NCBI GenBank assembly: GCA_964598695.1
Contig: CAZRDB010000198.1
Location: 1 to 8,923, forward strand
From: CAZRDB01 sp964598695
GTDB lineage: Bacteria; Armatimonadota; Zipacnadia; UBA1398
Length of the DNA stretch: 8,923 nucleotides
Direction: 5' to 3'
In this document: one piece after another, positions 1 to 7,242 of the stretch
Layout: every line of letters starts with the position of its first letter
Numbering within the stretch: position 1 is the stretch's first letter
The notes under the pieces: generated by a model
What the model was told of the DNA's origin: nothing
The model's input: the letters and a program-made list of their open reading frames with translations, nothing else
The model's database searches: none
Made by a program: the position numbers and the translations under genes

Positions 1-1
1 T

Positions 2-709
2 CTGTGGTGCGCCGTCGCACCGCGCCCGAGCGCGGTAGCCGACTTCCTCGCCCGGCAGCCCTGGGTGCTGGCGCTGCCGCTCGCCTTCGCTGTCGGCGTC
101 TCGCTGCTCGCCGCGACGCTCCAGGCCGGGACGGCCGTCCGGATCGAGCGGATGCTGGGCGCGTTCGGCCTGACGTGCCTGACGCCGCTCTCCGACCGCG
201 AGATGCTCGAGGGGTACCTGCTGCGGCCCCGGCTCACGGCGCAGCTCGCGGTGGTGGGGCCGGCGCTGGTGCTGCCGCTGGTCTGGCTGAACACGCCCAC
301 ACTGCCGGTCACCCTGATCGTCGCGACCATCGCGCTGGTCTCGGTCCCGTTCGGCATCGCGGTCACGCGGCTGTCGGTCGCCGAGGCGCTGCCCGTCCCG
401 CCCATCACGGTCGGTCGGGGGATCGGCGAGCTGGTCGCCCTGATCGCGGCCTCGGTCTTCCTCGTGCTCGAGGGCATCGCGGTGGTCGTCTGCGTTCCGC
501 TCCTGATGCTCCCCGGCGCGACGCGCAACTGGGGCGCCGCCTCCGTGGCCGCGATCGCGCTCGTCCTCGCCATCACGGTCGCGATCGCGTTGTGGGCCGA
601 CGCCCGCCTGCGCAAGCGGTTCGCCGCCGTCCGCAAGCTGGCGATCCCGCAGGGGCCCGACGAGAAGATGGCCGAGTACCTCGCCGCCCAGGGCGTCCGC
701 TCGCGCTGA
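2..709 (+). CDS. Polytopic membrane protein, 5' end cut by window edge
   Basis: The reading frame is open from base 2 with no in-frame stop before TGA at 707-709, so the gene most likely starts left of the window. A GTG at 65 is the first start-like codon but falls inside the first hydrophobic stretch, so I do not favour it. The visible 235 residues show about five membrane segments: roughly residues 21-38, 80-96, 101-121, 142-170 (long) and 179-199, counted from base 2. A soluble stretch at about 43-79 contains a charged patch (SDREMLEGYLLRPRL). The protein ends in a basic cytoplasmic-type tail (ARLRKRF) and a short hydrophilic end. The topology would fit an ABC-2-type permease or an exporter subunit, but I see no diagnostic motif, so the function is unassigned. 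The next gene starts 55 bp downstream on the same strand. Confidence 0.75.
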   Translation: MWCAVAPRPSAVADFLARQPWVLALPLAFAVGVSLLAATLQAGTAVRIERMLGAFGLTCLTPLSDREMLEGYLLRPRLTAQLAVVGPALVLPLVWLNTPTLPVTLIVATIALVSVPFGIAVTRLSVAEALPVPPITVGRGIGELVALIAASVFLVLEGIAVVVCVPLLMLPGATRNWGAASVAAIALVLAITVAIALWADARLRKRFAAVRKLAIPQGPDEKMAEYLAAQGVRSR

Positions 710-737
710 TCGGAGGTTGCCGCCCTGCCGTGGCGAA

Positions 738-757
738 CTCCCCTTGTGAAAGGGGAG
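738..757 (+). promoter_or_regulatory. Hairpin masking the ribosome binding site of the kinase-like gene
   Basis: CTCCCCTT (738-745) and AAGGGGAG (750-757) are perfect reverse complements separated by GTGA (746-749). The RNA would form an 8-bp stem closed by a GNRA-type tetraloop. The 3' arm is also the Shine-Dalgarno sequence (AGGGGAG), ending 7 bases before the ATG at 765. GGC (732-734) can pair with GCC (761-763) across a 3x3 internal loop, bringing the fold up to the start codon. There is no T-tract after it, so it is a poor intrinsic terminator for the upstream gene. Translational control, such as a thermometer-like or protein-bound element, is an inference. The stem itself is directly visible. 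Confidence 0.6.
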
Positions 758-764
758 CTGGCCC

Positions 765-1502
765 ATGGAACGCTCGCGCCGCACGAACATCGAGCGACTT
801 GTCGAACGTCAGATCGGCATGTGGCACACGCAGCGACGCGCCGAGACGGAGGAGCGACGCCTCGCCGACCTCCGGGACCATGAGGCCGTCCACCCCTACG
901 TCGCGGTCTCGCGTCAGGTCGCAAGCGGGGGCAACGAGTTCGCCGCGGCGCTGGCCGAACGGCTCGGCTACCAGCTCTTCGACCGGGAGATCGTCGACTA
1001 CATCGCCGAGCGCGCCAACGTGCGTGTGGCCGCGGTCAAGTCGCTGGGCGAGACCTGGTTCAACGCCGTCCACGACTGGATCGCGAGCGTCATCGACAGC
1101 CGCTTCCTCGCCGCCGACGAGTACGCCCGCCACCTCGTCGCCGTGGTGGGGACCATCGCGCGGCAGGGGCCGGCCGTGTTCGTCGGCCGCGGCGTCGGAC
1201 ACTTCCTCGCGCCCGACCGCGGCCTTCGGGTTCGCGTCGTCGCCCCCCTGGAGAAGCGGATCGCCTACGCGATCGAGAAGTACGAGATGCCGGAGGCGGC
1301 GGCCCGTGCGCTCGTGATCCGCTCCGACGCCTCACGCGCGGGCTTCACCCGCGCCTACTTCAACGTCGACGTCTCGGATCCGCTCCACTACGACCTGACG
1401 ATTAACCTCGACCGCTGCCCGATCCCGGATGCGGTCGAGACGTGCGTCACGATGCTCAGGGCCGTCGTGGCAGACTGGGCCCCGCCCGGCGAGCAGGAGT
1501 AG
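765..1502 (+). CDS. Cytidylate-kinase-like family protein
   Basis: A 245-residue P-loop NTPase-fold protein resembling the cytidylate-kinase-like family (Pfam Cytidylate_kin2 type). After an R/E-rich N-terminal extension of about 43 residues, the core begins with VAVSRQVASGG (46-56), which takes the place of the nucleotide-binding loop. It is followed by LAERLGYQLFDREIV (63-77), VFVGRGVGHFL (138-148), a basic lid-like segment VVAPLEKRIAYAI (158-170), a D188/R191 region, and YDLTINLDR (209-217). These blocks occur in the expected order for the family. The Walker A lysine of true CMP kinases is absent, with S-G-G in its place. This is usual for the family, so the substrate cannot be assumed to be CMP. 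The start at 765 is forced: an in-frame TGA at 747-749 lies in the hairpin loop just upstream and no other start codon lies between. The ribosome binding site lies inside that hairpin. The next gene follows after 28 bp. Confidence 0.85.
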   Translation: MERSRRTNIERLVERQIGMWHTQRRAETEERRLADLRDHEAVHPYVAVSRQVASGGNEFAAALAERLGYQLFDREIVDYIAERANVRVAAVKSLGETWFNAVHDWIASVIDSRFLAADEYARHLVAVVGTIARQGPAVFVGRGVGHFLAPDRGLRVRVVAPLEKRIAYAIEKYEMPEAAARALVIRSDASRAGFTRAYFNVDVSDPLHYDLTINLDRCPIPDAVETCVTMLRAVVADWAPPGEQE

Positions 1503-1530
1503 CGCCGGAGCGAGCGGCCGGGGGTGTGCG

Positions 1531-2775
1531 ATGGGTGGCTCGAGGGCGGCATGGGTCGAGCTGCTGCGAGCCGACCGAACGCGCGTCGTCGAGGGTGAGG
1601 CCAGCCTCTCCCTCGAGGGCCAGTGGTTGTCGGTGCAGCGCGGTGCGGGCCCGCCACTGCTGTTCCAGTACGCCACGATCCTCTCGATCGAGTGGGTGGA
1701 GGGCGACGTCGAGCTGTCGCTCGACTCCGGTCACCTGCTGCGCCTGACGCGACTCTCCGACGGCTGGACGCTCGCCGAGGAGATCCTTCGCTGCCGCCAG
1801 GCCGCGCTCGTCGCCCACCAGTGCCTCCCCGGCCGCGTGCGCGTCGCCCGGGTGCAAGGGCTGTGTCAGTGGGCCGATGGCGAGGGCACGCATGAGGACC
1901 AGGCAGTCGTCCTGGGCGAGCACGGCCACCTGTTCCTCTACCCGAGCCGGCTGGCGCCGTTCGCGCTCCCCTTCTGCCGGGTCGAGTCCTCCCGGGCCGA
2001 GGGCCGGTGCTGGCAGATCTCGGCCTCGACGCGCGTCACCGAGATCGCGCTCGAGTGTGCCGAGGAATCGGCGCCGGAACTCGCGCTGCTGGTGCGGCAC
2101 GCCGACGGGCTGCGGGCGCGCGCCGACGCGCTCGTGCGGGACCGCGTGGGCGCGGAGGTCGCCTCCCGTCTGCTCGAGGCCCAGGCCCTCGGCCGCTCGG
2201 TCACGGCCGCCGAGACCGACTCCGCGCAGCCCGGGCTGTGGGAGCACCTGCTCAGCCTCGTGACTCCGCCGGCGGAGCACGGCTACGCCTCGTTGCTGCG
2301 GTTGGCGGCGACCGAGGGCGGTCTGCGCCTGGGGCTCGCCCCCCGCTTCGGGGAGCCCGACGCGCTCTCCGTCTGGATGCTCGCCCCCTGCCGCACGCGA
2401 CGCAGTCGCCGCCCGGTGGTTCTCGGCCACTTCGTCGGCTACGCAGGCGAGGTGGCGGCGGCGACCTTCTGCTGGCAGATCCCGCAGTCGGAACTCTCCC
2501 ACCGCGACGACTCGTCGGCGGAACTCGATCTGGCCCTCGCGGTCGAGGATCTGTGCGATCGCCTCGACGAGGCCGTCCTCCTGCTGGACGGCGATCCCTC
2601 GCCCCTCCTGCTACGCGAGAGCGAGCTGGGGGAGTGGGGGGCCCAGGGCTCGTGGCTCGCGCCGTTCCACCACCTCGACCCGCTGCGGGAGGCGCGGCGC
2701 CTGCTCGAGTGCGCGATCCCCGAGGACGACCCGGACCAGTGGAGCCGTGACCTGCTCGAGCGCCTCTCCCGCTGA
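1531..2775 (+). CDS. Hypothetical protein, possibly with tandem PH-like modules
   Basis: A 414-residue protein that I do not recognise. I chose ATG 1531 because it follows the previous stop (1500-1502) by 28 bp and has a G-rich ribosome-binding stretch (GGGGG, 1520-1524). Earlier in-frame starts would overlap the upstream gene. No signal peptide or membrane segment is visible. Residues about 7-95 alternate short beta-like stretches (GEASLSLEGQWLSV, ATILSIEWV, VELSLDSGHLLRL) and end in a helix (WTLAEEILRCRQ). A similar beta-rich then helical pattern recurs at about 124-200. Both resemble PH-like/GRAM-type folds, but this is inference from pattern only. Residues 232-320 form a third beta-rich part, and the C-terminus (330-414) is acidic and helical. 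Spacing and strand suggest co-expression with the kinase-like gene. Its 3' end lies 4 bp from the convergent gene's stop. Confidence 0.8.
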   Translation: MGGSRAAWVELLRADRTRVVEGEASLSLEGQWLSVQRGAGPPLLFQYATILSIEWVEGDVELSLDSGHLLRLTRLSDGWTLAEEILRCRQAALVAHQCLPGRVRVARVQGLCQWADGEGTHEDQAVVLGEHGHLFLYPSRLAPFALPFCRVESSRAEGRCWQISASTRVTEIALECAEESAPELALLVRHADGLRARADALVRDRVGAEVASRLLEAQALGRSVTAAETDSAQPGLWEHLLSLVTPPAEHGYASLLRLAATEGGLRLGLAPRFGEPDALSVWMLAPCRTRRSRRPVVLGHFVGYAGEVAAATFCWQIPQSELSHRDDSSAELDLALAVEDLCDRLDEAVLLLDGDPSPLLLRESELGEWGAQGSWLAPFHHLDPLREARRLLECAIPEDDPDQWSRDLLERLSR

Positions 2776-2779
2776 GCCG

Positions 2780-3979
2780 CTACCCCTGCCCGGCGGCGGC
2801 CTGCTCGGCAGCGGCGCGCCGCTGGGCGATCGGACCGGTCGGCACCTTGGGCAGCAGCACGCGGAACGTGGCGCCCTCTCCGGGACGGCTCTCGGCCGAG
2901 ACGTGGCCCCCGTGCGAGCGCACGGCATGCCAGACCGCCGCGAGGCCCAGCCCCTTCCCGCGCCGCGACGAGAGGCCCCGCGTCGTGAAGAAGGGCTCGA
3001 ACGCGTGGGCCAGGGTCTCCGCGTCCATGCCGTGGCCGGTGTCCCGGAACTCGAGCTGCACGTGGGGCCCCGGCCGCATGCCGGGCATCGAGCGGGCCGT
3101 GGTCTCGTCCAGCTCGAGGGGATGGGCCGCGATCGTGAGGGTGCCGCCTCCGGCCATGGCGTCGGCGGCGTTGTTGGCGAGGCTCTGGAGGATCTGGCGC
3201 ATGGCCGAGGGGCTGGCGATCAGCTCGACCGGCTCGGGGGGAAGGTCGAGACGGATCTCGATCTCGGGAGCGAACACGCGGCGGAGCACGGTCTCGACCT
3301 CGCGGATCAGGCCGCTCAGGTCGAGGGGCGCCGGGTCGGCGGTCCTGTGGTCGGTCAGTGACCGCAGCCGACGGATCACGTCGGCCATCTGCTCGCACGA
3401 TTCCTCCACCTGCCCGAGGTGGCGTCGCGTGGCGGGGTCGGACAGCCGTTCCTGCGCCAGCTCGAGGTAGCCGACCATCACGGCCAGGATGTTGTTGAAG
3501 TCATGCGCGATGCCCCCGACGAGCGTCGTGACCGCCTGGAGCCGCTGCGCGAGCTGCAGGTTCTCGGCGACGATCGTCTCCTCGCGGCGGGCCCGCGCCC
3601 GCTCGCACGCCGTCTCGACCGCCTCGCGAAGGGTCTCGGGCTGCAGCCCCCATTTGGGCAGGTAGTCGTCGGCGCCGGCACGGCCGGTCTCGGCCGCCGT
3701 CCGCTCGTCGCCCTGGCCCGTCAGCATCAACACCGGGCGGCCGTCGTCCGAGGCGCGCAGCTCCCGCAGCACGTCGAGCCCGGAGCGGTCGCCCAGGACG
3801 TAGTCGAGGATCAGCACGGCGTCGGGCGATGCGGCGAGCGCCTCGCGCGCGGCCTCCCAGCCGCTACACGCGATAAGCCGTGCCGGCCAGTCCGGCACCT
3901 TCTCGACGGCCCGACGGAGCAGCTCCAGGTCTTGGTCGTCATCATCGAGCGCGATCAGGGTGACGGGGTCACTGGGCAT
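2780..3979 (-). CDS. Receiver-histidine kinase protein (REC-HisKA-HATPase)
   Basis: A 399-residue cytoplasmic signalling protein. An N-terminal receiver domain (about 5-122) carries the acidic pocket D12-D15, phospho-acceptor D59 (LILDYVLGD), T87 and K109, so it should be phosphorylatable. A short helical linker (about 123-148) leads to a histidine kinase core with phospho-acceptor H159 in GGIAHDFNNILAVM. The ATPase follows, with N-box N270 (LANNAADAM), D313 in DTGHGM, an F-box FEPFFTTRG and a glycine lid GKGLGLA (about 342-347). The C-terminus is a short A/Q-rich tail. The ATG at 3979 has GGAGGAG 7 bases upstream and overlaps the end of the response regulator gene by 11 bp, implying translational coupling. 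This input-receiver plus kinase layout suits a middle step of a phosphorelay. No sensor, membrane segment or DNA-binding domain is visible. Confidence 0.92.
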   Translation of the reverse strand: MPSDPVTLIALDDDDQDLELLRRAVEKVPDWPARLIACSGWEAAREALAASPDAVLILDYVLGDRSGLDVLRELRASDDGRPVLMLTGQGDERTAAETGRAGADDYLPKWGLQPETLREAVETACERARARREETIVAENLQLAQRLQAVTTLVGGIAHDFNNILAVMVGYLELAQERLSDPATRRHLGQVEESCEQMADVIRRLRSLTDHRTADPAPLDLSGLIREVETVLRRVFAPEIEIRLDLPPEPVELIASPSAMRQILQSLANNAADAMAGGGTLTIAAHPLELDETTARSMPGMRPGPHVQLEFRDTGHGMDAETLAHAFEPFFTTRGLSSRRGKGLGLAAVWHAVRSHGGHVSAESRPGEGATFRVLLPKVPTGPIAQRRAAAEQAAAGQG

Positions 3980-4445
3980 CGGGAGGCTCCTCCGCGCTCG
4001 GGAGCACGGTGACGCGCAGCCAGTGCTCCACGAGGACTCGGATCACGTGCTGGAACTCCGCGAGTCGGGCCGGCTTCGTCACGAACGATCGTGCGCCGAG
4101 TTCGTAGCAGCTCATGATGTCGCGCTCCTGGCTGGAGGTGGTGAGGACCACGACCGGCACGTACCGCAGCCGTGGCGTCTGTTGCACGGCCTGCAGGACG
4201 GCTCGTCCGTCGGTCCGGGGCATGTTCAGGTCGAGCAGGACGAGATCGGGCAGGGGCGATGAACCGGGATCGCAGTATGCGCCCCGTCGCAGGAGGTAGT
4301 CGAGCGCCTCCTCGCCATCCTCCACGATCCGTAGCGAGTGCGGCACGTCGGTCGTCTCGAGCGACCGTCGCACCAGCTCCTGGTCGGCCGGGTCGTCCTC
4401 GGCCAGCAGCAGGACGACCGGCTCGCCGTCGCGTCCGTGCCTCAT
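3969..4445 (-). CDS. Single-domain response regulator, Rcp1-like
   Basis: A 158-residue stand-alone receiver protein. It has the acidic triad E16/D17/D18 (LLLAEDDPADQ), phospho-acceptor D72 in LVLLDLNMPRTDGR, T102/T103 (VVVLTTSS) and K124 (FVTKPARL), so all residues needed for phosphotransfer are present. The YLLRRGAY segment after helix 2 and the overall length match the Rcp1 type of regulator that partners Cph1-like kinases. No output domain follows. The ATG at 4445-4443 overlaps the stop codon of the upstream kinase in an ATGA arrangement. A GAGGAGAGGA ribosome binding stretch (4460-4451) lies inside the kinase gene. The frame stays open upstream to 4877, but that extension is antisense-style shadow inside the kinase gene and was left out. 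The likely partner is the kinase immediately upstream, and the protein may pass phosphate to it or to the kinase downstream. Confidence 0.93.
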   Translation of the reverse strand: MRHGRDGEPVVLLLAEDDPADQELVRRSLETTDVPHSLRIVEDGEEALDYLLRRGAYCDPGSSPLPDLVLLDLNMPRTDGRAVLQAVQQTPRLRYVPVVVLTTSSQERDIMSCYELGARSFVTKPARLAEFQHVIRVLVEHWLRVTVLPSAEEPPDAQ

Positions 4446-7180
4446 GCCGATCCTCTCCTCTCGGGAAGCCGGAACTGGAAGTGGGCCCCGGCGCCGGGCG
4501 CGGACTCCACCCAGATCGACCCGCCGTGCCGCTCCACCGCCTTGCGGCAGATCGCGAGCCCGATCCCCGACCCCTCGTACTGCTGCCGGCCGTGCAGCCG
4601 CTTGAAGGGGAGGAACACCTGCTCGTGGTGGCTCGGATCGATGCCGATCCCGTTGTCCTTTACCCCGAGGACCCAGCCCTTCGCGTCCGGCGAGGCGGTC
4701 AGTTCGAGCCGCAGCGGCTCCGCGCCGCGGAACCGAACGCTGTTGCCGATCAGGTTCTGGTAGAGCTGCGTCAGCAGCGTCCGATCCCCCCAGACCGTCG
4801 GCAGCGGCGCGCGCACCACCTCGGCGCCCAGCTCGGCGAGCGCCTCGGCGTAGACGGCGAGCGCGGCGTCGGCGCACTCGTCGAGCGCCACCCGCTGGCG
4901 GCGCAGCTCGCCCCGGCCGGAGCGGCTGAACTCGAGGAGGTCCTCGACGAGCTGTCTCATGCGGAGCGCCGCCTCGCGGATCACCGTGACGTCCTTGCGG
5001 GCGTTCGGCGTCAGGTCGCCGCCCAGGTCGCCTTCGAGCAGCTCACTGAAGGCAACGAGCTTCCGCAGCGGCTCCTGGAGGTCGTGGCTGGCGATGTACG
5101 AGAACTCGTCCAACTCCTCGTTGCGCCGCACCAGCTCGCGGTTGAGCCGCTCCAGCTCCAGGGCGTGCAGCCGGCGCTCATCCTCCACCTGTTTGCGGTC
5201 ACTGATGTCCTCGGCGACGACCACCGTGTACCGCGGCTCGCCGCCGCTGCTGCGCACGATGGAGGACGTGAGGTGGACCCAGACCGCGCTGCCGTCGGGC
5301 CGCAGGTAGCGCTTCTCGAGCGACTCCCGCAGCGTCACGCCACGGGCCATGCGCGAGACCGCCTCATCGTCGGCTGCCACATCGTCCGGGTGCGTCAGGC
5401 TCTGCCGGTCGAGCAGCACGAGTTCCTCGCGTGTGCGGCCGACGATCTGGCAGAACCGCTCGTTGACCCGGATGTAGCGGCCGTCGAGCGTGACGTGGGC
5501 CATCCCGACGGCCGCCTGCTCGAACGTGTTCCGGAAGCGCTCCTCGCTCTCGCGTAGCTCGCGCTCCCGCGCCTTCGAGAGCGTGATGTCCTCGTAGCAC
5601 ACGAGGAGTCCGGCCACGTCGCCCTCGTCGCTCACGAGCGGGACCTTGCTGGTCCGGAGCCACTTCTCCACCCCGTCCACGGTCTGAGGCTCCTCGTAGC
5701 CCAACCTCGGCCGACCGCTCTCCATGACCTCCCGATCGTCGGCGCGGTACAGCTCGGCCTCCGCGCGCCAGGGCATCGCGGTGTCGTCGAGCCCGATCAG
5801 CTCGCGCGGGTCAGCGAACCCGGCATCGCGGGCGAACGGCAGGTTCGCGCCCAGGAACCGCAGTCCGCGGTCCTTCCAGAACAGCCGGACCGGGCTGGCG
5901 TCCAGAACCGCCTGCAACAGGCTCCGCGACTCCCGCAGCTCGTTCTCCACGGCGAGCCGGTCGGTGATGTCGCGGGCCGCCGCGTAGATCGTCGCGCCCT
6001 GCGGCGCCGACCGCCACTCGATCCAGCGGTAGGCGCCGTCGGCCTGCCGGTAGCGGTTGACGAACCCGTGGACCTCGCCCTGTCCGCTCAGGGTGCTCAC
6101 CGCCGCCAGCGTGGACTCCAGATCGTCGGGATGGATGAGGTCGAGGAAGCGGGTCCCCGCCAGCTCCTCGAGCGGGTAGCCCAGCGTCCGCTCCCACTGC
6201 GGGTTGAGCCGCAGGAAGCGCCCCTCCATATCGGCGATGCACAGCAGGTCGAGGGCCAGCTCGAAGAAGGCGTCCAGCTCCGCCGTGCGGGTACGGAGCG
6301 CCTCCTCGGCCCGCCTCCGCTCCGTGGCGTCGTGCGCGACCGCGGCCACGCCCACGATGGAACCCGCCGGACCGTATGCCGGGTACATGTGTACCTGCGC
6401 CGGCCAACCGTCGTACAGGCCCACGCGCTCCACGCTCGTGCCGGTGGCGACGACCTCCGACAGGATCCCGTCCAGCTCCTGGGCGACGCTGTCCGGCAGC
6501 AGCGTGCGCGCGACCCCGCCCTCGACCTCTTCGAGCGTGTGGTCCATCCGGCTCGCCGCCTCCCGGTTGGCGACGAGGATCACGCCCGCCGGGTCGAGGA
6601 AGACGATCGGGTCCGTGACCCCGTCGATCGCCGTGCGCAGCAGCTCTCCGCGCGCCCGGAGCAACGCCTCCTCGCGGCTGCGGTAGAGGGTCGATCCCAG
6701 GGCCGTCGCGACGCCCGCCAGCAACGCGATCGCCTCCGGATCCAGCGCGTCCGCCCTGGAATCCGCGAGCTGTAGCACGCCTTCGACCCCATCGGGGGAC
6801 CGCATCGGCAGGAGCGCCAGCGTCCGGTACGGCGGCCTCTCGACAGGCTCGGGAGCCAGGTCGGGCAACGCGTCCAGCGCGCCCGTCGCCAGCCCGCCAT
6901 CGGCGAGACGGTAGGGCGCGCCGGGCGGCAAGGAGTCCTCGGCGACGGCCCTGCGGAGCGCCGCGAGGCCATCGCCGTGCGCATCGCGCGGCCCATCCGC
7001 AGCCACCCCCGGGCCCTCGCGTGGCCACACGGCCACCGCCTCGAGCCCCGTGGCGCGCGCGATCGCCTCGACGACCGGCCGCACGGGGTCGGCCGCGGTC
7101 GGGGGGGCGCTCACGACCATGAGCACATCGCGGAGGAGATCGAGGCGCCAGGTCCCGTCACCGGGCGGGTCGAGTGGCAT
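4442..7180 (-). CDS. GAF and multi-PAS sensor histidine kinase
   Basis: A 912-residue soluble sensor kinase with no membrane segment, so it probably reads a cytoplasmic signal. Domains in order are a degenerate GAF-like region (about 17-165), then four PAS domains (about 178-292, 300-412, 420-536 and 546-665). Each ends in a typical PAC-style motif (AHDATERR, ARDITDRL, YEDITLSK, AEDISDRK). A coiled-coil linker (666-692) follows. HisKA carries H699 in FSYIASHDLQEPLRKL, and the HATPase has N813 (QNLIGNSVRF), D842 (KDNGIGI) and a GSGIGLAI lid (about 873-880). The SHDLQEPLR box is that of Cph1/bacteriophytochrome-like kinases, which pair with Rcp1-like regulators, and one follows directly. The GAF shows no obvious chromophore cysteine and no PAS shows a LOV cysteine motif, so light sensing is not supported. 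The ATG at 7180 is preceded by AAAGG and GGTGAG. First gene of a coupled three-gene operon. Confidence 0.94.
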   Translation of the reverse strand: MPLDPPGDGTWRLDLLRDVLMVVSAPPTAADPVRPVVEAIARATGLEAVAVWPREGPGVAADGPRDAHGDGLAALRRAVAEDSLPPGAPYRLADGGLATGALDALPDLAPEPVERPPYRTLALLPMRSPDGVEGVLQLADSRADALDPEAIALLAGVATALGSTLYRSREEALLRARGELLRTAIDGVTDPIVFLDPAGVILVANREAASRMDHTLEEVEGGVARTLLPDSVAQELDGILSEVVATGTSVERVGLYDGWPAQVHMYPAYGPAGSIVGVAAVAHDATERRRAEEALRTRTAELDAFFELALDLLCIADMEGRFLRLNPQWERTLGYPLEELAGTRFLDLIHPDDLESTLAAVSTLSGQGEVHGFVNRYRQADGAYRWIEWRSAPQGATIYAAARDITDRLAVENELRESRSLLQAVLDASPVRLFWKDRGLRFLGANLPFARDAGFADPRELIGLDDTAMPWRAEAELYRADDREVMESGRPRLGYEEPQTVDGVEKWLRTSKVPLVSDEGDVAGLLVCYEDITLSKARERELRESEERFRNTFEQAAVGMAHVTLDGRYIRVNERFCQIVGRTREELVLLDRQSLTHPDDVAADDEAVSRMARGVTLRESLEKRYLRPDGSAVWVHLTSSIVRSSGGEPRYTVVVAEDISDRKQVEDERRLHALELERLNRELVRRNEELDEFSYIASHDLQEPLRKLVAFSELLEGDLGGDLTPNARKDVTVIREAALRMRQLVEDLLEFSRSGRGELRRQRVALDECADAALAVYAEALAELGAEVVRAPLPTVWGDRTLLTQLYQNLIGNSVRFRGAEPLRLELTASPDAKGWVLGVKDNGIGIDPSHHEQVFLPFKRLHGRQQYEGSGIGLAICRKAVERHGGSIWVESAPGAGAHFQFRLPERRGSA

Positions 7181-7197
7181 GGCTCACCGCCTTTCGC

Positions 7198-7229
7198 GGC
7201 GCCGAAGCGCCCGAGGTGGACCTTCGGCG
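7198..7229 (-). promoter_or_regulatory. Two mutually exclusive hairpins in the kinase leader
   Basis: On the transcribed (-) strand, GGCGC-TTCG-GCGCC (7211 to 7198) forms a 5-bp stem with a UUCG tetraloop, ending 17 bases before the kinase ATG. The same bases can instead pair in a longer 8-bp stem. On the + strand this reads CGCCGAAG (7200-7207) and CTTCGGCG (7222-7229), with a 14-base loop. The two folds cannot coexist. Whether this controls translation is unknown, and GC-rich sequence produces such stems easily. Confidence 0.3.
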
Positions 7230-7242
7230 GCGCGCACGCGTC

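Noticed and set aside
712..732. GGAGGT followed by GTG at 730 as an alternative gene start
   Set aside because: That frame is out of phase with the kinase-like gene and continues only as a shadow frame.
2809..2824. 16-bp perfect palindrome CAGCGGCGCGCCGCTG
   Set aside because: It lies inside the coding end of the receiver-kinase gene, has only CG-type bases in the centre and no T-tract on either side. Chance is likely in this composition, so it is not called a terminator.
4446..4877. N-terminal extension of the response regulator
   Set aside because: The frame stays open, but the added sequence is arginine/alanine-rich and overlaps the kinase's ATPase domain. The ATG at 4445 has a good ribosome binding site and gives a normal receiver.
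4172..5557. A 461-codon + strand open frame across the sensor kinase
   Set aside because: It lies opposite a gene with complete PAS and kinase motifs. Its composition (runs of R, A, P, L, V, E) is typical of antisense frames in GC-rich DNA and shows no domain.
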